Source: Sulfitobacter sp. JL08 (GTDB taxonomy: Bacteria; Pseudomonadota; Alphaproteobacteria; Rhodobacterales; Rhodobacteraceae). From it: DNA of 64,000 nucleotides. A program made the translations under genes and the position numbers. Each line of letters begins with the position of its first letter. Positions within the stretch are counted from its first letter, which is position 1. This document shows, piece after piece, positions 49,604 to 59,770 of the stretch. The stretch is taken from positions 1,922,001 to 1,986,000 of the forward strand of contig NZ_CP025815.1 in assembly GCF_003352045.1 (NCBI RefSeq), written 5' to 3'. The notes under the pieces are model-generated. The model worked only from the letters and a program-made list of their open reading frames with translations. It made no database searches and was not told the DNA's origin.

Positions 49604-50980
49604 ATGAAGGTCATCATTTGCGGGGCAGGTCAGGTTGGCTGGCAGATCGCGCGCCATCTGTCAGGCGAACGCAACGATGTCGTCGTCGTCGACAGCAACC
49701 CCGATCTGGTGCGCCGCGCCACCGACACGCTGGATGTGCAGGGCATTGCGGGATATGCAAGCTATCCCAACATTCTGGACCGGGCAGGCGCGCGGGACGC
49801 GGATATGGTCATCGCGGCCACCCATTCCGACGAAGTGAACATGGTCACCTGTCAGGTCGCCCATTCCGTCTTTGGCGTGAACCGCAAGATTGCCCGCATC
49901 CGCAGTCAATCCTATCTGGATGCGATCTATTCCGATCTTTACCGGCGCGATCACATGCCGATCGATGTGGTGATCAGCCCCGAACGCGAGGTTGCGGCGG
50001 CAGCCATGCAGCGCCTGTCGGCCCCGGATGCCTTTGACACTGAAATTTTCATGGAAGGGCAGGCCCAGTTGCTGGGGATCACGATCGAAGAAGAATGCCC
50101 CGTGGTGAACACACCGCTGCGCCAGTTGACCGATCTGTTTTCCACCCTGCGCGCCATTGTCGTCGGTGTCCGCCGCGATGGCACGCTGTTCGCCCCCGAA
50201 GCCAACGACCAGTTGTTTGTCGGTGATGATTGCTACGTGTTCAGCCATGTCGAAGACGTGCGCCGCACGATGGAAATATTCGGCAAGACCCACAAGAAAC
50301 AGGACCGTATCGTGATGGTCGGGGGCGGCAATGTCGGCCTGACCGTGGCATTGCAACTGGAACAGCTGAAAACCCGCGTGCGGGTCAAGGTGATCGAAAA
50401 AAACCGGAAATGCGCAGAAATGGCCGCCGAGGCTCTGGAACGCACGATTGTGCTGAACGGCGATGGTCTGGATGCCGCCCTGCTGAACGAGGCCGGGATC
50501 AGCCGCGCCGATGCGATGCTGGCCGTCACGGATGACGACAAGACCAACATGCTGGCTGCCGTACGTGCCAAATCCGAAGGCTGCGCCTATGCCATTGCGC
50601 TGATCAACGATCCGACGCTGGTTCCCCTGATGGGGCCGCTGGGCATTGATGCCTACATCAACCCGCGCGCCACCACCGTCAGTTCGATCCTGCGCCATAT
50701 CCGCCACGGACGGGTGCGCGGTGTCTATTCCATCGGCGATGCCGAAGCCGAGGTGATCGAAGCCGAAGTTCTGTCAACATCACCCATAGCAGGCCAGAAA
50801 ATCAGTGATATCGACTTTCCCGAAGGCGTTCTGGTCGGGGCTGTCATGAAAAGCCACGAAGTGATCCGACCCACAGGCGATACCAGAGTGGAAGAAGGCG
50901 ATGTCATTGCCCTGTTTGCGATGGCCAAGGATGTCCCCGAAGTCGAACGCCTGCTTCAGGTGTCGATCGATTTCTTCTGA
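49604..50980 (+). CDS. trkA: Trk potassium uptake regulator TrkA
   Basis: 458 residues: two RCK-N domains (KVIICGAGQVGWQIARHL at the start; RIVMVGGGNVGLTVALQLE in the middle) each with an RCK-C domain. The NAD(H)-binding subunit gates the TrkH channel at the inner face of the membrane. trkH follows three bases after its stop, so the two form an operon. Normal length for the family. Confidence 0.96.
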   Translation: MKVIICGAGQVGWQIARHLSGERNDVVVVDSNPDLVRRATDTLDVQGIAGYASYPNILDRAGARDADMVIAATHSDEVNMVTCQVAHSVFGVNRKIARIRSQSYLDAIYSDLYRRDHMPIDVVISPEREVAAAAMQRLSAPDAFDTEIFMEGQAQLLGITIEEECPVVNTPLRQLTDLFSTLRAIVVGVRRDGTLFAPEANDQLFVGDDCYVFSHVEDVRRTMEIFGKTHKKQDRIVMVGGGNVGLTVALQLEQLKTRVRVKVIEKNRKCAEMAAEALERTIVLNGDGLDAALLNEAGISRADAMLAVTDDDKTNMLAAVRAKSEGCAYAIALINDPTLVPLMGPLGIDAYINPRATTVSSILRHIRHGRVRGVYSIGDAEAEVIEAEVLSTSPIAGQKISDIDFPEGVLVGAVMKSHEVIRPTGDTRVEEGDVIALFAMAKDVPEVERLLQVSIDFF

Positions 50981-50983
50981 TCC

Positions 50984-52531
50984 ATGCCCCGTTCAGCCAG
51001 CCCATCCCGTTTTCTGGACATTTTGCTGAACCTGCCGCTGTTTCTGTTGCTGGTCGGATGTGGCTCTGCCTCGATGTACGTGCCTGCTGCCTATTCGCTG
51101 ATCCTGACCAATCACACGGATTCGCGCACCTTTTTCTATGCCGGCACGCTGGGCCTGATCACCACTGCCATGATTGCCATCGCGATGAGCGGCCGGCGCA
51201 GCCGGCACGGCACGCTTGGCCAGCTGATGTCGCTGTTTTCGATGTTCGCCTTTCTGCCCGTGCTGTTGGCGATCCCGTTCTATGACGCGCTGCAAACCAC
51301 CAGTTTTCTGAATGCCTATTTCGAAATGGTCAGCGCCATCACCACCACCGGCGCCACCATGTTCGAAGATCCGACGCGCCTTTCGGGCGGGTTGCACCTG
51401 TGGCGGGCGCAGGTCGGCTGGATGGGCGGGCTGGTCATGTGGATCGCCGCATCGGCCATTCTGGCCCCGCTGAACCTTGGCGGGTTCGAAGTGACCGCGC
51501 GCGCCCAGCCCGGCCGGATGTCCGAAGCACGCGGCGACCGTGTGGGGCGGTCTGACCCGCGCACCCGGTTGCTGCGCATCACAATAGTGTTGTTTCCGAT
51601 TTACGCCGGTCTGACGTTGGTGTTGTGGGTGTTGTTGTTGCTGGGCGGGGATACGTCGCTGGTGTCGCTGTGCCATGCCATGTCGGTAATGGCGACCAGC
51701 GGCATTTCCCCCATTGGCGGGGTGCAGAACGGCGCGTCGGGTTTCACCGGCGAGGCGGTCATGTTCCTGTTCATGCTGTTTGCCTTGTCACGTCTGACAT
51801 TTTCCACCGATACCGTCACCACCGGCGGAACCGGCATTCTGTCCGATCCCGAATTCCGCATCGGCATGATGCTGGTCATTGGAGTGCCGGTTCTGCTGCT
51901 ACTGCGCCACTGGATGGGATCGCTTGAGGTGCGCGAGGGCGACAGCCTGTTGAAGGCCGCACAGGCGTTCTGGGGGTCGATGTTCACGGTCCTGTCATTC
52001 CTGACCACCACCGGATTTGAAAGCGCCGACTGGGGCACATCGCAAAACTGGTCGGGCCTCAGCACGCCGGGCCTGATCCTGATGGGTCTGGCGCTGACCG
52101 GGGGCGGTGTGGCGACAACGGCGGGTGGCGTGAAACTGCTGCGGGTCTATGCGCTTTATCTGCACGGGTTGCGCGAAATGGAACGGCTTGTGCATCCTTC
52201 ATCGGTCAGCGGCGGCGGCCAGCGCACCCGCCGCATCCAGCGCGACGGCGCCTATATCGCATGGATCTTTTTCATGCTGTTTGCCCTGTCTCTGGCGCTG
52301 GTGACGGTGGTTCTGACGGCTTTGGGCGTTGATTTCGAAAATGCCGTGGTCCTGAGCATCGCGACATTGTCGACAACCGGTCCCCTGATCCAGTCAGCGT
52401 CCGAGGCCCCCGTCAGCCTTGTTCAGCTTGGCCCGTGGGCCAAGGGCGTACTGTGCGCTGCCATGGTTCTGGGGCGTCTGGAAACCCTTGCCATTATTGC
52501 CCTTCTGACCCCGGATTTGTGGCGCAGTTAG
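50984..52531 (+). CDS. trkH: Trk potassium transporter membrane subunit TrkH
   Basis: 515 residues, about ten to twelve membrane segments. Selectivity-filter-like loops are visible, for instance [42 protein letters not shown] and [10 protein letters not shown], the four pseudo-repeats of SKT channels. It imports potassium with TrkA. Located in the trkA-trkH operon, followed by hfq after 151 bases. Confidence 0.95.
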
Positions 52532-52682
52532 CCGCAATAAGTTGTGCCCAAGATGCGACAATTGCGTTCGGAGCGTAACGGATTGTTTTTTGGGCTGGAA
52601 ACTCCCCATTTGCCGCTACATACTGGTGTGTGCGAGGGAATACGCTGATCCGCAGCGTGAAAAAGAACAAAGGCGAGCAATA

Positions 52683-52922
52683 ATGGCTTCGGACAGACAG
52701 AACCTTCAGGACGCGTTCCTGAACCACGTGCGCAAAACCAAAGTGCCCGTGACTATCTTCCTGATCAATGGCGTAAAGCTGCAAGGCGTGATTACGTGGT
52801 TCGATAATTTCTGCGTTCTTCTGCGTCGTGACGGCCAATCCCAGCTTGTTTACAAGCATGCGATTTCGACGATCATGCCATCCCAGCCGATCAGCCTGTA
52901 TGAGGGCGAAGACGCCTCTTGA
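52683..52922 (+). CDS. hfq: RNA chaperone Hfq
   Basis: 79 residues from the ATG at 52683 ([18 protein letters not shown]); the frame is open upstream but not conserved. The Sm1 motif includes [21 protein letters not shown] and the Sm2 motif is [10 protein letters not shown] with the conserved His. It forms a hexamer that pairs small RNAs with mRNAs. The C-terminal tail is short, as usual in alphaproteobacteria. Its TGA overlaps the hflX ATG. Confidence 0.97.
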
Positions 52923-54193
52923 TGGAACACGAGCGTGCCGTCACCCGCGCATGGGTGTTGCATCCTGACCTGAAATCAGACCATTCCCGCCGGCCCGCCG
53001 AACCGGCATTGGCCGAAGCGATTGCGCTTGCCGATGCGCTGGCCGAACTTCAGGTTGTCGGCGCCGATGTGGTACGCCTGCCCAAGGCCCATGCAGGCAT
53101 GCTGTTTGGCAAGGGCAAGATCGAGGAACTGCGCCAGAAATTCGAAGCCGACGAGGTTGAACTGGTTCTGATCGACGGGCCGGTCAGCCCGGTGCAGCAA
53201 CGCAATCTTGAAAAGGCCTGGGGCGTAAAGCTGCTGGACCGGACCGGTCTGATCCTTGAGATTTTCAGTGATCGCGCCCGCACCAAGGAAGGTGTGTTGC
53301 AGGTCGAAATGGCCGCGCTGTCCTATCAGCGCACACGGCTGGTGCGGGCCTGGACCCACCTGGAACGCCAGCGTGGCGGGCTGGGATTTGTTGGTGGTCC
53401 CGGTGAAACCCAGATCGAAGCGGACCGGCGCGCCATTGACGACCAGTTGGTGCGCCTGCGCCGCCAGTTGGACAAGGTGGTCAAAACCCGCACACTGCAC
53501 CGCGCCGCGCGCGCCAAGGTGCCTTACCCGATTGTTGCGCTTGTGGGGTATACCAACGCCGGCAAATCCACCCTGTTTAACCGTCTGACAGGGGCCGATG
53601 TCATGGCCAAGGATATGCTGTTTGCCACACTGGATCCGACGATGCGGTCGGTTGTGCTGCCCGATGGGCCGGAAATCATCCTGTCGGACACGGTGGGTTT
53701 CATCAGCGATCTGCCCACCGAACTGGTCGCAGCCTTCCGCGCCACGCTGGAAGAAGTCCTGGGCGCCGACCTGATCTGCCACGTGCGCGACATATCCCAT
53801 GGCGAAAGCGAGGCGCAGGCCCGTGACGTGATGGATATCCTGACATCGCTTGGCATTGATGAAGACCGGCCCCTGATCGAAATATGGAACAAAATCGATC
53901 TGCTGACCCCTGAGGCGCAAGAAGCCATGCGCGCCCGCGCCGCGCGCGACGAAACGCGCTTTGCGATCTCTGCCGTCACGGGCGAGGGGATAGATGACCT
54001 GCTTGCCGCCATTGCCGATATTCTGGTCGGCGTCAAAACCACCGAGACCCTGACACTGCCGTTTTCCCAAGGCAAGAAACGCGCCTGGCTGTTCGCGCAG
54101 GATATCGTGCAGGACGAGGCGCAGGGCGAAGACGGGTTTGACATCACCGTCCGCTGGAGCGCACGGCAAAAGCAGGATTTCGAACGGCTTTGA
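52922..54193 (+). CDS. hflX: Ribosome-associated GTPase HflX
   Basis: 423 residues from the ATG at 52922, overlapping the hfq stop. The N-terminal HflX domain has a Gly-rich segment (GFVGGPGETQIEADRR) and a coiled-coil helix; the GTPase has G1 GYTNAGKST, G3 DTVGF and G4 NKID. It splits stalled ribosomes after heat stress in E. coli. The hfq-hflX order is widely conserved. Confidence 0.95.
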   Translation: MEHERAVTRAWVLHPDLKSDHSRRPAEPALAEAIALADALAELQVVGADVVRLPKAHAGMLFGKGKIEELRQKFEADEVELVLIDGPVSPVQQRNLEKAWGVKLLDRTGLILEIFSDRARTKEGVLQVEMAALSYQRTRLVRAWTHLERQRGGLGFVGGPGETQIEADRRAIDDQLVRLRRQLDKVVKTRTLHRAARAKVPYPIVALVGYTNAGKSTLFNRLTGADVMAKDMLFATLDPTMRSVVLPDGPEIILSDTVGFISDLPTELVAAFRATLEEVLGADLICHVRDISHGESEAQARDVMDILTSLGIDEDRPLIEIWNKIDLLTPEAQEAMRARAARDETRFAISAVTGEGIDDLLAAIADILVGVKTTETLTLPFSQGKKRAWLFAQDIVQDEAQGEDGFDITVRWSARQKQDFERL

Positions 54194-54234
54194 TGCTGTC
54201 GGGTTTACGCCCAGACACCCCCGTCACGGCGCGA

Positions 54235-54675
54235 TCAATGGCAATCGCCTTCCAGTGAAATGGGTTCCAGGAAAAAATCGTTCGGTCCGCCCAGAAACGG
54301 GATGCACGTAACAGTGCGTTGCAAAACCCTGTAGGAAAATATCATTTCAAAGGAATAAAGGCAGGTTTTCATGCCGCCATCGCCTTCGGGGCATTCGATG
54401 GAAAAGAAGATCCGCTTGACCTTGGTTTGATTGGGCAGATTGGGCACCGGTATCCAATCTGTCGTGGTGTGAATACGGCAATCTGGCCCGCACGGATCGG
54501 TATGTTTGCGCTCAAGATAACGCGCAAAAGCCTCTTTGGCCTTCAGAAACGCCTGATCCGCCAGAGCCTGATCATAGGCAGGGCATCCCGCGCTGATCGT
54601 GCCTTCGGACCCGCCGACGCCACTGGCAGACAGAAATTCGAATTTGTATTCCGTGGTTGGTGAAGGACATCCCAT
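54235..54675 (-). CDS. Hypothetical Cys-rich protein
   Basis: 146 residues from the ATG at 54675 with AAGGAGA upstream; an in-frame TTG at 54693 is less likely. About nine cysteines are spread over the protein, for example near HTDPCGPDCRIHT, SIECPEGDGGMKTCLY and VTCIPF. There is no signal peptide. No known family recognised; a metal-binding or disulfide protein is possible. It lies between hflX (convergent) and the penicillin-acylase-like gene. Confidence 0.5.
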   Translation of the reverse strand: MGCPSPTTEYKFEFLSASGVGGSEGTISAGCPAYDQALADQAFLKAKEAFARYLERKHTDPCGPDCRIHTTTDWIPVPNLPNQTKVKRIFFSIECPEGDGGMKTCLYSFEMIFSYRVLQRTVTCIPFLGGPNDFFLEPISLEGDCH

Positions 54676-54899
54676 GGACGTCTCCTTTTTCAAAAGAAAC
54701 AGCCCCTCGGGCGGGTATTATAGCGATTTTGAACGTTTTTGCCTGCGCATCGGCGCAAAATCGCCCAAACAGTCCGAAAGCTTCACCTTCACCAACCACG
54801 GTTCGGGCCGTGTCAGGCCCCGTCGATCTGGCGTTGGTTCTCTCCTTGCTTCAATGGCAAAGGGCCGGGCTGTGCCTGCAGCCCTGTCTATGCCGATGT

Positions 54900-57377
54900 T
54901 CACTCGGCCGGGATAAGGCGGGTCACGCCGACGGATGCGGCGCGGGCCAGGTTTTCATCCAGTGACATCGGGATGTATTCACCGCGCCGCCACAGCTGCG
55001 CCAGATCGTCATAGTGGCGCGACAGGAAATGCCCCGATTGACCGGTCGAGGTGACGAAAACCGAACTGTCGGGATCGGCAAAATCATAGACCCCGCGATA
55101 GGCGGCGCTGTGCACATTCTGGAACGGGTCCGGATCCTGCCCGCTGGTGCGCCCGCGTTGCAGCGTATTGTCGCCGCCGCTGGTGGACTGGCGGATGTTC
55201 ACGAAATAGCGCAGCACCGGCACCTCGCCCAGAACCGGGTGATCATGGGTGGCCTGATGCGCATCGCCCCAGCGCAGGCTTTCCAGTGCGGGGCCGTATT
55301 TTTCACCGATCCAGACCAGCGCATCATCCAGCGCCAGCCGCGCCATGTCGGGGCAGGTTTCCACTGGTGCGCTTTGCAGAACATCGCACCATACGGATGC
55401 GCCATCCACGTCCCGAAATGCGCGTTCGATAAACAGCGGTTCCACATGGTCGAATTCAACCGCCAGCGGTCCCAGCTCATCCTGTATCAGGCGGGTTTGC
55501 AGCGCGCGCAACCACGCCGCATAGATCAGCGGCTCGGGCAAATGTTCGTTCATTTCACCATTCCAGCTGGCCAGCAATGTTAACGCGCGCTGGCGCTGGC
55601 GCTCGGCGGTACCATCGGGGGCCGCTTCGCCGGTGAACCATAATTCGGCCCCGATCAGCGGCAACAACGTTCGTGCCGTCGCACTGACCGGATCAAGCTG
55701 GGCCTCGATAAAACTGTCGCGGGTGTGAACCTGACGCGACTGCATCAGGCGCTGCCAGCGCTGGATACGCTGACTGTCACCCCAGACATAAGACACATGT
55801 TTGGGAAACGGGCGATCAATCGTCTTGTTGTTGGTATTGCCAAGGATACCGCCAACAGGGGCGATGAAATGCGGGTTGTCGCTGAAGGGCAACCGACCCT
55901 GCCAGCGGTTTTCGTGGCGCCACCCCGGCGAAGGCAACCGCCCCTGGCTTTGATGCTCGGCGTTGCGGCGCGGCATCGCGCCGATCGTTTTCATCGCGAT
56001 ATCGGACTGGTCGGCCAGCGTCAGGTTCTGCGAGGGGGCGATATAGTCTTCGCTCAGTTCCAGCCCGTCGCGCACGGTTTGCGCCCCCATCAGGGCGATT
56101 GCCGCACTCATTGTAGTGTCTTTGGGGCTTAGCGCGGTCCATGCCAGCGAAACAACGTGACCGGGGGGTGTGATGGTGGACAATCCGTAATGCGAACCGG
56201 GCAGAACCGGGCCGTTTTCCGTCCAGCGCAATGTCAGCGTGATCGGCGTGCTGTCCTTGATCTCGACAATGGATTTGCGGGTCACGAAGGGGCGAAACCC
56301 GGCGGGCGTCTGGTATTCTTCCGGATTGTCCGGATTGATTTTTTCGATGAACAGATCCTGATCGTCCAGATAGGACGACGTAATGCCCCAACCCAGTGTC
56401 GCACTGCGCCCTGTCATCACCACCGGCACGCCGGGAATGGTGGCCCCGATCACACCGCCAGACGCCAGTTCCAGCCGCGCCAGATACCAGATCGAAGGCG
56501 CTGTCAGGCCAAGATGGGGATCATTGGCCAGCAATGTGCCCCCCGATGCGCTGCGCGACGGGGCGGCGGCCCAGGCGTTCGACGCGCCGGCAAGGCCACG
56601 GCGTTTGAACGGCGACGTTTGTGTTTGCGGCATCGGGCTGGCCTGTGCGAAGCGCGGCACCGGGCCCGGTACAAGGGCAGAGTAACGGGGCAGGGCGGCA
56701 ACACCTGATCCCGGAACATCAGGCAGGATATCACGCAACCTGTTTTCATCCGGCAGGATCAGCGACGTGCGCGCGCGCAATACCTCTTCCTCCAGATGCG
56801 AGGACAGTTGCAGCGCCATCAACTTGATGATCGCAATCGAATCTGCCGGCTGCCACGGGGCAATCGGGGCATTGAACACGAACATTTCCGGCGCGCCGCG
56901 CCCCAGCGCATCAATGTTGATTTCCGCCAGCCGCGAATTCACGCCAGCCGCATAGGCCGACAGGGCAGCGCGCGTTTCGGGGGTTTGCACCTCGACCGAT
57001 TTGACAGACAGCGCGTAAAGGTCCAGCCGCCGCACCAGACTGTCGATGGATACGGTGCGTTCACCGAACAGCTCTGACAACCGGCCCTGCACCGTGCGGC
57101 GCAGCATTGTCATCTGCCACAGCCGGTCCTGCGCGTGGGCATAGCCAAGCCCGAAATACACATCCTTGTCCGGCGCATCCGGCGCAGCAAAGATATGGGG
57201 CACATTGGCGTTGTCACGCACCACCTCGACAGGGGCGCTGATATCGGCAACCCGCAGCGTCTTGTCGTAATCGGGTAGGGAACGGGACGCGAGATAATAC
57301 ACCACGACAGCCCCCAGCACGATCAGGCCGATCAGACCCGATGCAATGCGAAGCAGCCATTGGAACAGCGTTGGCAT
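54900..57377 (-). CDS. Penicillin-acylase-family Ntn hydrolase
   Basis: 825 residues from the ATG at 57377. The N-terminal hydrophobic segment (about 9-30) serves as a signal anchor; the precursor should then be cut autocatalytically before Ser266 in the LAGASNAW motif to give alpha and beta chains. The beta chain carries RSATLGWGITSSYLDDQDLF. The family cleaves acylated amides, including acyl-homoserine lactones and beta-lactam side chains. Substrate unknown. Monocistronic, divergent from the dehydrogenase gene. Confidence 0.9.
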   Translation of the reverse strand: MPTLFQWLLRIASGLIGLIVLGAVVVYYLASRSLPDYDKTLRVADISAPVEVVRDNANVPHIFAAPDAPDKDVYFGLGYAHAQDRLWQMTMLRRTVQGRLSELFGERTVSIDSLVRRLDLYALSVKSVEVQTPETRAALSAYAAGVNSRLAEINIDALGRGAPEMFVFNAPIAPWQPADSIAIIKLMALQLSSHLEEEVLRARTSLILPDENRLRDILPDVPGSGVAALPRYSALVPGPVPRFAQASPMPQTQTSPFKRRGLAGASNAWAAAPSRSASGGTLLANDPHLGLTAPSIWYLARLELASGGVIGATIPGVPVVMTGRSATLGWGITSSYLDDQDLFIEKINPDNPEEYQTPAGFRPFVTRKSIVEIKDSTPITLTLRWTENGPVLPGSHYGLSTITPPGHVVSLAWTALSPKDTTMSAAIALMGAQTVRDGLELSEDYIAPSQNLTLADQSDIAMKTIGAMPRRNAEHQSQGRLPSPGWRHENRWQGRLPFSDNPHFIAPVGGILGNTNNKTIDRPFPKHVSYVWGDSQRIQRWQRLMQSRQVHTRDSFIEAQLDPVSATARTLLPLIGAELWFTGEAAPDGTAERQRQRALTLLASWNGEMNEHLPEPLIYAAWLRALQTRLIQDELGPLAVEFDHVEPLFIERAFRDVDGASVWCDVLQSAPVETCPDMARLALDDALVWIGEKYGPALESLRWGDAHQATHDHPVLGEVPVLRYFVNIRQSTSGGDNTLQRGRTSGQDPDPFQNVHSAAYRGVYDFADPDSSVFVTSTGQSGHFLSRHYDDLAQLWRRGEYIPMSLDENLARAASVGVTRLIPAE

Positions 57378-57460
57378 CAAGCCCCCTTTTCTTTACCCGT
57401 CATGGATGCAAGTTTAGCCAGACACAATGCGTAACCAAAAAGAATTCAAGGGGAAAGCAC

Positions 57461-58333
57461 ATGGCAAACGTCGCGTTTCTGGGTCTGGGGGTTATGGGTG
57501 GTCCGATGGCGGCCCATCTACAGGCAAAAGGCCACAACGTCACGGTTTATAATCGGACCGCGTCCAAGGCGCAGGCCTGGGCCAAGTCCCATGGCGGCCA
57601 GCATGCCGCGACCCCGCGCGAGGCGGCAAAGGGCGCTGAATTCGTGATGGCGTGCGTGGGCAATGATGATGATCTGCGCTCGGTCTGTCTGGGCGATGAC
57701 GGCGCGTTTACCGGGATGGATGCGGGCAGCGTTTTTGTCGATCACACCACTGTTTCGGCGGCTGTCACCCATGAACTATACGCAACCGCCAAATCCGCCG
57801 ATATCGCCTTTGTCGACGCGCCGGTGTCCGGCGGGCAGGCCGGCGCGGAAAACGGTGTGCTGTCGATCATGTGCGGTGGCGATGAGGCCGAATATGCCCG
57901 CGCGGAACCGGTGATGGCGGCCTATTCCAAAACCTGCCGCCGGATCGGCACCAGCGGCGCCGGCCAGATGACCAAGATGTGCAACCAGATCGCCATTGCC
58001 GGTCTGGTGCAGGGCCTGTCAGAGGCGCTGCATTTCGCGGAAAAGGCCGGTCTGGACGGGCGCGCCGTTGTCGAGGTGATCAGCCAGGGTGCCGCGGGCA
58101 GCTGGCAGATGTCGAACCGCTATGAAACCATGCTGGACGACAAGTTCGATCACGGGTTCGCGGTGGACTGGATGCGCAAGGATCTGGGCATCTGTCTGGA
58201 CACCGCCAATGACACCGGCGCCAGCCTGCCGGTCACGGCGCTGGTCGATCAGTTCTACAAGGACGTGCAGAAACTGGGTGGCGGGCGCTGGGATACATCC
58301 AGCCTGATCAGACGCCTGCGCGCGATGGGGTAA
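57461..58333 (+). CDS. Beta-hydroxyacid dehydrogenase, 3-hydroxyisobutyrate/tartronate-semialdehyde type
   Basis: 290 residues from the ATG at 57461 (MANVAFLGLGVMGGPM), with AAGGGGAAAG upstream. Rossmann GxGxxG at the N-terminus, the substrate motif DAPVSGGQAGAENG, and the catalytic Lys in GAGQMTKMCNQ are diagnostic for the 3-hydroxyisobutyrate dehydrogenase superfamily. The precise hydroxyacid cannot be told. A bidirectional terminator follows. Confidence 0.88.
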   Translation: MANVAFLGLGVMGGPMAAHLQAKGHNVTVYNRTASKAQAWAKSHGGQHAATPREAAKGAEFVMACVGNDDDLRSVCLGDDGAFTGMDAGSVFVDHTTVSAAVTHELYATAKSADIAFVDAPVSGGQAGAENGVLSIMCGGDEAEYARAEPVMAAYSKTCRRIGTSGAGQMTKMCNQIAIAGLVQGLSEALHFAEKAGLDGRAVVEVISQGAAGSWQMSNRYETMLDDKFDHGFAVDWMRKDLGICLDTANDTGASLPVTALVDQFYKDVQKLGGGRWDTSSLIRRLRAMG

Positions 58334-58366
58334 ACGGGCCTTCGGGTTCGGACCGGATCAGGCAGC

Positions 58367-58395
58367 AAAAAAGGCGGGCTAGATGCCCGCCTTTT
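58367..58395. terminator. Bidirectional intrinsic terminator
   Basis: AAGGCGGGC (58371-58379), loop TAGAT, GCCCGCCTT (58385-58393), flanked by A residues on the left and TTTT on the right. It separates two convergent genes and can serve both. Confidence 0.85.
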
Positions 58396-58414
58396 CAAAC
58401 CTAAAATCAAAGTC

Positions 58415-58990
58415 TTACGGAATGATCCGCGTGTATTTTGTGCCTTCCAGCGTCGCGCCGACCAGCAATCCGGCGCGGCCGAACACCGCCGCCAGAACCG
58501 GTGCTAGCGCGGTGGTGGTTTCGGCGGCCAATCCGTCGCCCTGATCGGAAATCACGTATTCCACACCCGCGCCCACGGCCCATCCGGGCGAACGGCGAAA
58601 ATCCATCAGCGCGTCGTCTGTCATGAAGAACAGCACATGCGCGTATTGCTGGGCGCCGATCTGCAAACCGGCGCTGGCCTTGGTGGTGGAATAATAATCC
58701 ACTGTCGTGCCGCCAACCCGCAGCGCACCGCGCCCATAGGCGCCGCCGTAGATAAACCCGGCTTCGGTCACCAGCGGCATCACCAGCATCCCGTTGGCCT
58801 TCTGGGAAAGGTCAACCGTGTTGGGGTATTGGCGGTACATCTGGTCAAGGGTTGCATCAACGCGCGCGTCGATCGTGCCGGGGCCGGAACTGCCCACGCC
58901 GTTGCCACATGCCGCAGTCAACGCAACGCCAGAGAATGCCGCAAGAGTAAACCCGCGCCGGGTCAGACGGGAGGAATCGTGATTTTTCAT
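58415..58990 (-). CDS. SYLF (YSC84-like) lipid-binding lipoprotein
   Basis: 191 residues from the ATG at 58990; the frame upstream is not conserved. The N-terminus SSRLTRRGFTLAAFSG has a twin-arginine pattern, followed by a lipobox-like LTAAC, so export may be by Tat with lipidation of Cys. The rest is the SYLF domain (GMLVMPLVTEAGFIYGGAYGRG), known to bind phosphoinositides in eukaryotic relatives; the bacterial role is unclear. Confidence 0.82.
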   Translation of the reverse strand: MKNHDSSRLTRRGFTLAAFSGVALTAACGNGVGSSGPGTIDARVDATLDQMYRQYPNTVDLSQKANGMLVMPLVTEAGFIYGGAYGRGALRVGGTTVDYYSTTKASAGLQIGAQQYAHVLFFMTDDALMDFRRSPGWAVGAGVEYVISDQGDGLAAETTTALAPVLAAVFGRAGLLVGATLEGTKYTRIIP

Positions 58991-59125
58991 ATGTTTTGCC
59001 TGTAATTGTTGCCTGTTCAGCCGGTTTATCCGGTCTTGTCGGCGTTTATACGCCGATAACGCCGATGTGTCACGCCAAAGAATGGCAATGGGCGGCATGC
59101 TGCCCTTTGGACGCCGAAGATCCGG

Positions 59126-59734
59126 TCAGACCAGACCGTGCGCCAGAGTAAACGGATCGCGCGCGGCATCGCGGTGCCATTCATATTCACAGATCAGCGC
59201 CACGTCTTCGGCCTGTTCCGTACCGTGCAGATGTTCGATCACGGCCAGCGTCATGTCCATGCCCGCCGACACACCGGACGAGGTGAAAAACCGGCCATCC
59301 TGCACCCACCGGGCCTGCCGCTGCCAATCCACGTCCGGACCCTGCGACACGACCCAGTCAAACGCCGCCTTGTTCGAGGTTGCGCGCCGCCCGTCCAGCA
59401 CACCCGCCTTGGCCAGCAGGGCAGAACCTGTGCACACGCTCAGCACATATTCGGCCTGTTGCGCCGTGCGCGCGATCCAGTCCAGCAGATCAGTATCGTT
59501 CAGACCCGGCCGCACGCCCGGGCCGCCGGGTACAAACAGGATGTCATATTGTGTCCCGTCCCCGGTGCCGGCTTCGGCGATGGCGGCGAGTTTCTTCGCG
59601 CTGCGCACCGCGCCGCGATCCTGCGCCACAAGTGTCAGATCGAAATCATCCGCCAGATGGCCGAACATTTCCATCGGTCCAAACAGGTCCAGCAGTTCGA
59701 AACCGGGAAATATCAAAGCACCGATTGTGCGCAT
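59126..59734 (-). CDS. DJ-1/PfpI-family protein
   Basis: 202 residues, glutamine-amidotransferase-like fold. The nucleophile is Cys101 in YVLSVCTGSALL, with the family segments ILFVPGGPGVRPG and DGRRATSNKAAFDWV. Sequence type resembles isonitrile hydratases and the N-terminal part of GATase-AraC regulators, but no DNA-binding domain is present. The hemB stop lies 36 bases before it on the same strand. Confidence 0.85.
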   Translation of the reverse strand: MRTIGALIFPGFELLDLFGPMEMFGHLADDFDLTLVAQDRGAVRSAKKLAAIAEAGTGDGTQYDILFVPGGPGVRPGLNDTDLLDWIARTAQQAEYVLSVCTGSALLAKAGVLDGRRATSNKAAFDWVVSQGPDVDWQRQARWVQDGRFFTSSGVSAGMDMTLAVIEHLHGTEQAEDVALICEYEWHRDAARDPFTLAHGLV

Positions 59735-59770
59735 GTCGTGACCCTTTCAATTCGCGGGCAGGGCGCGTGC

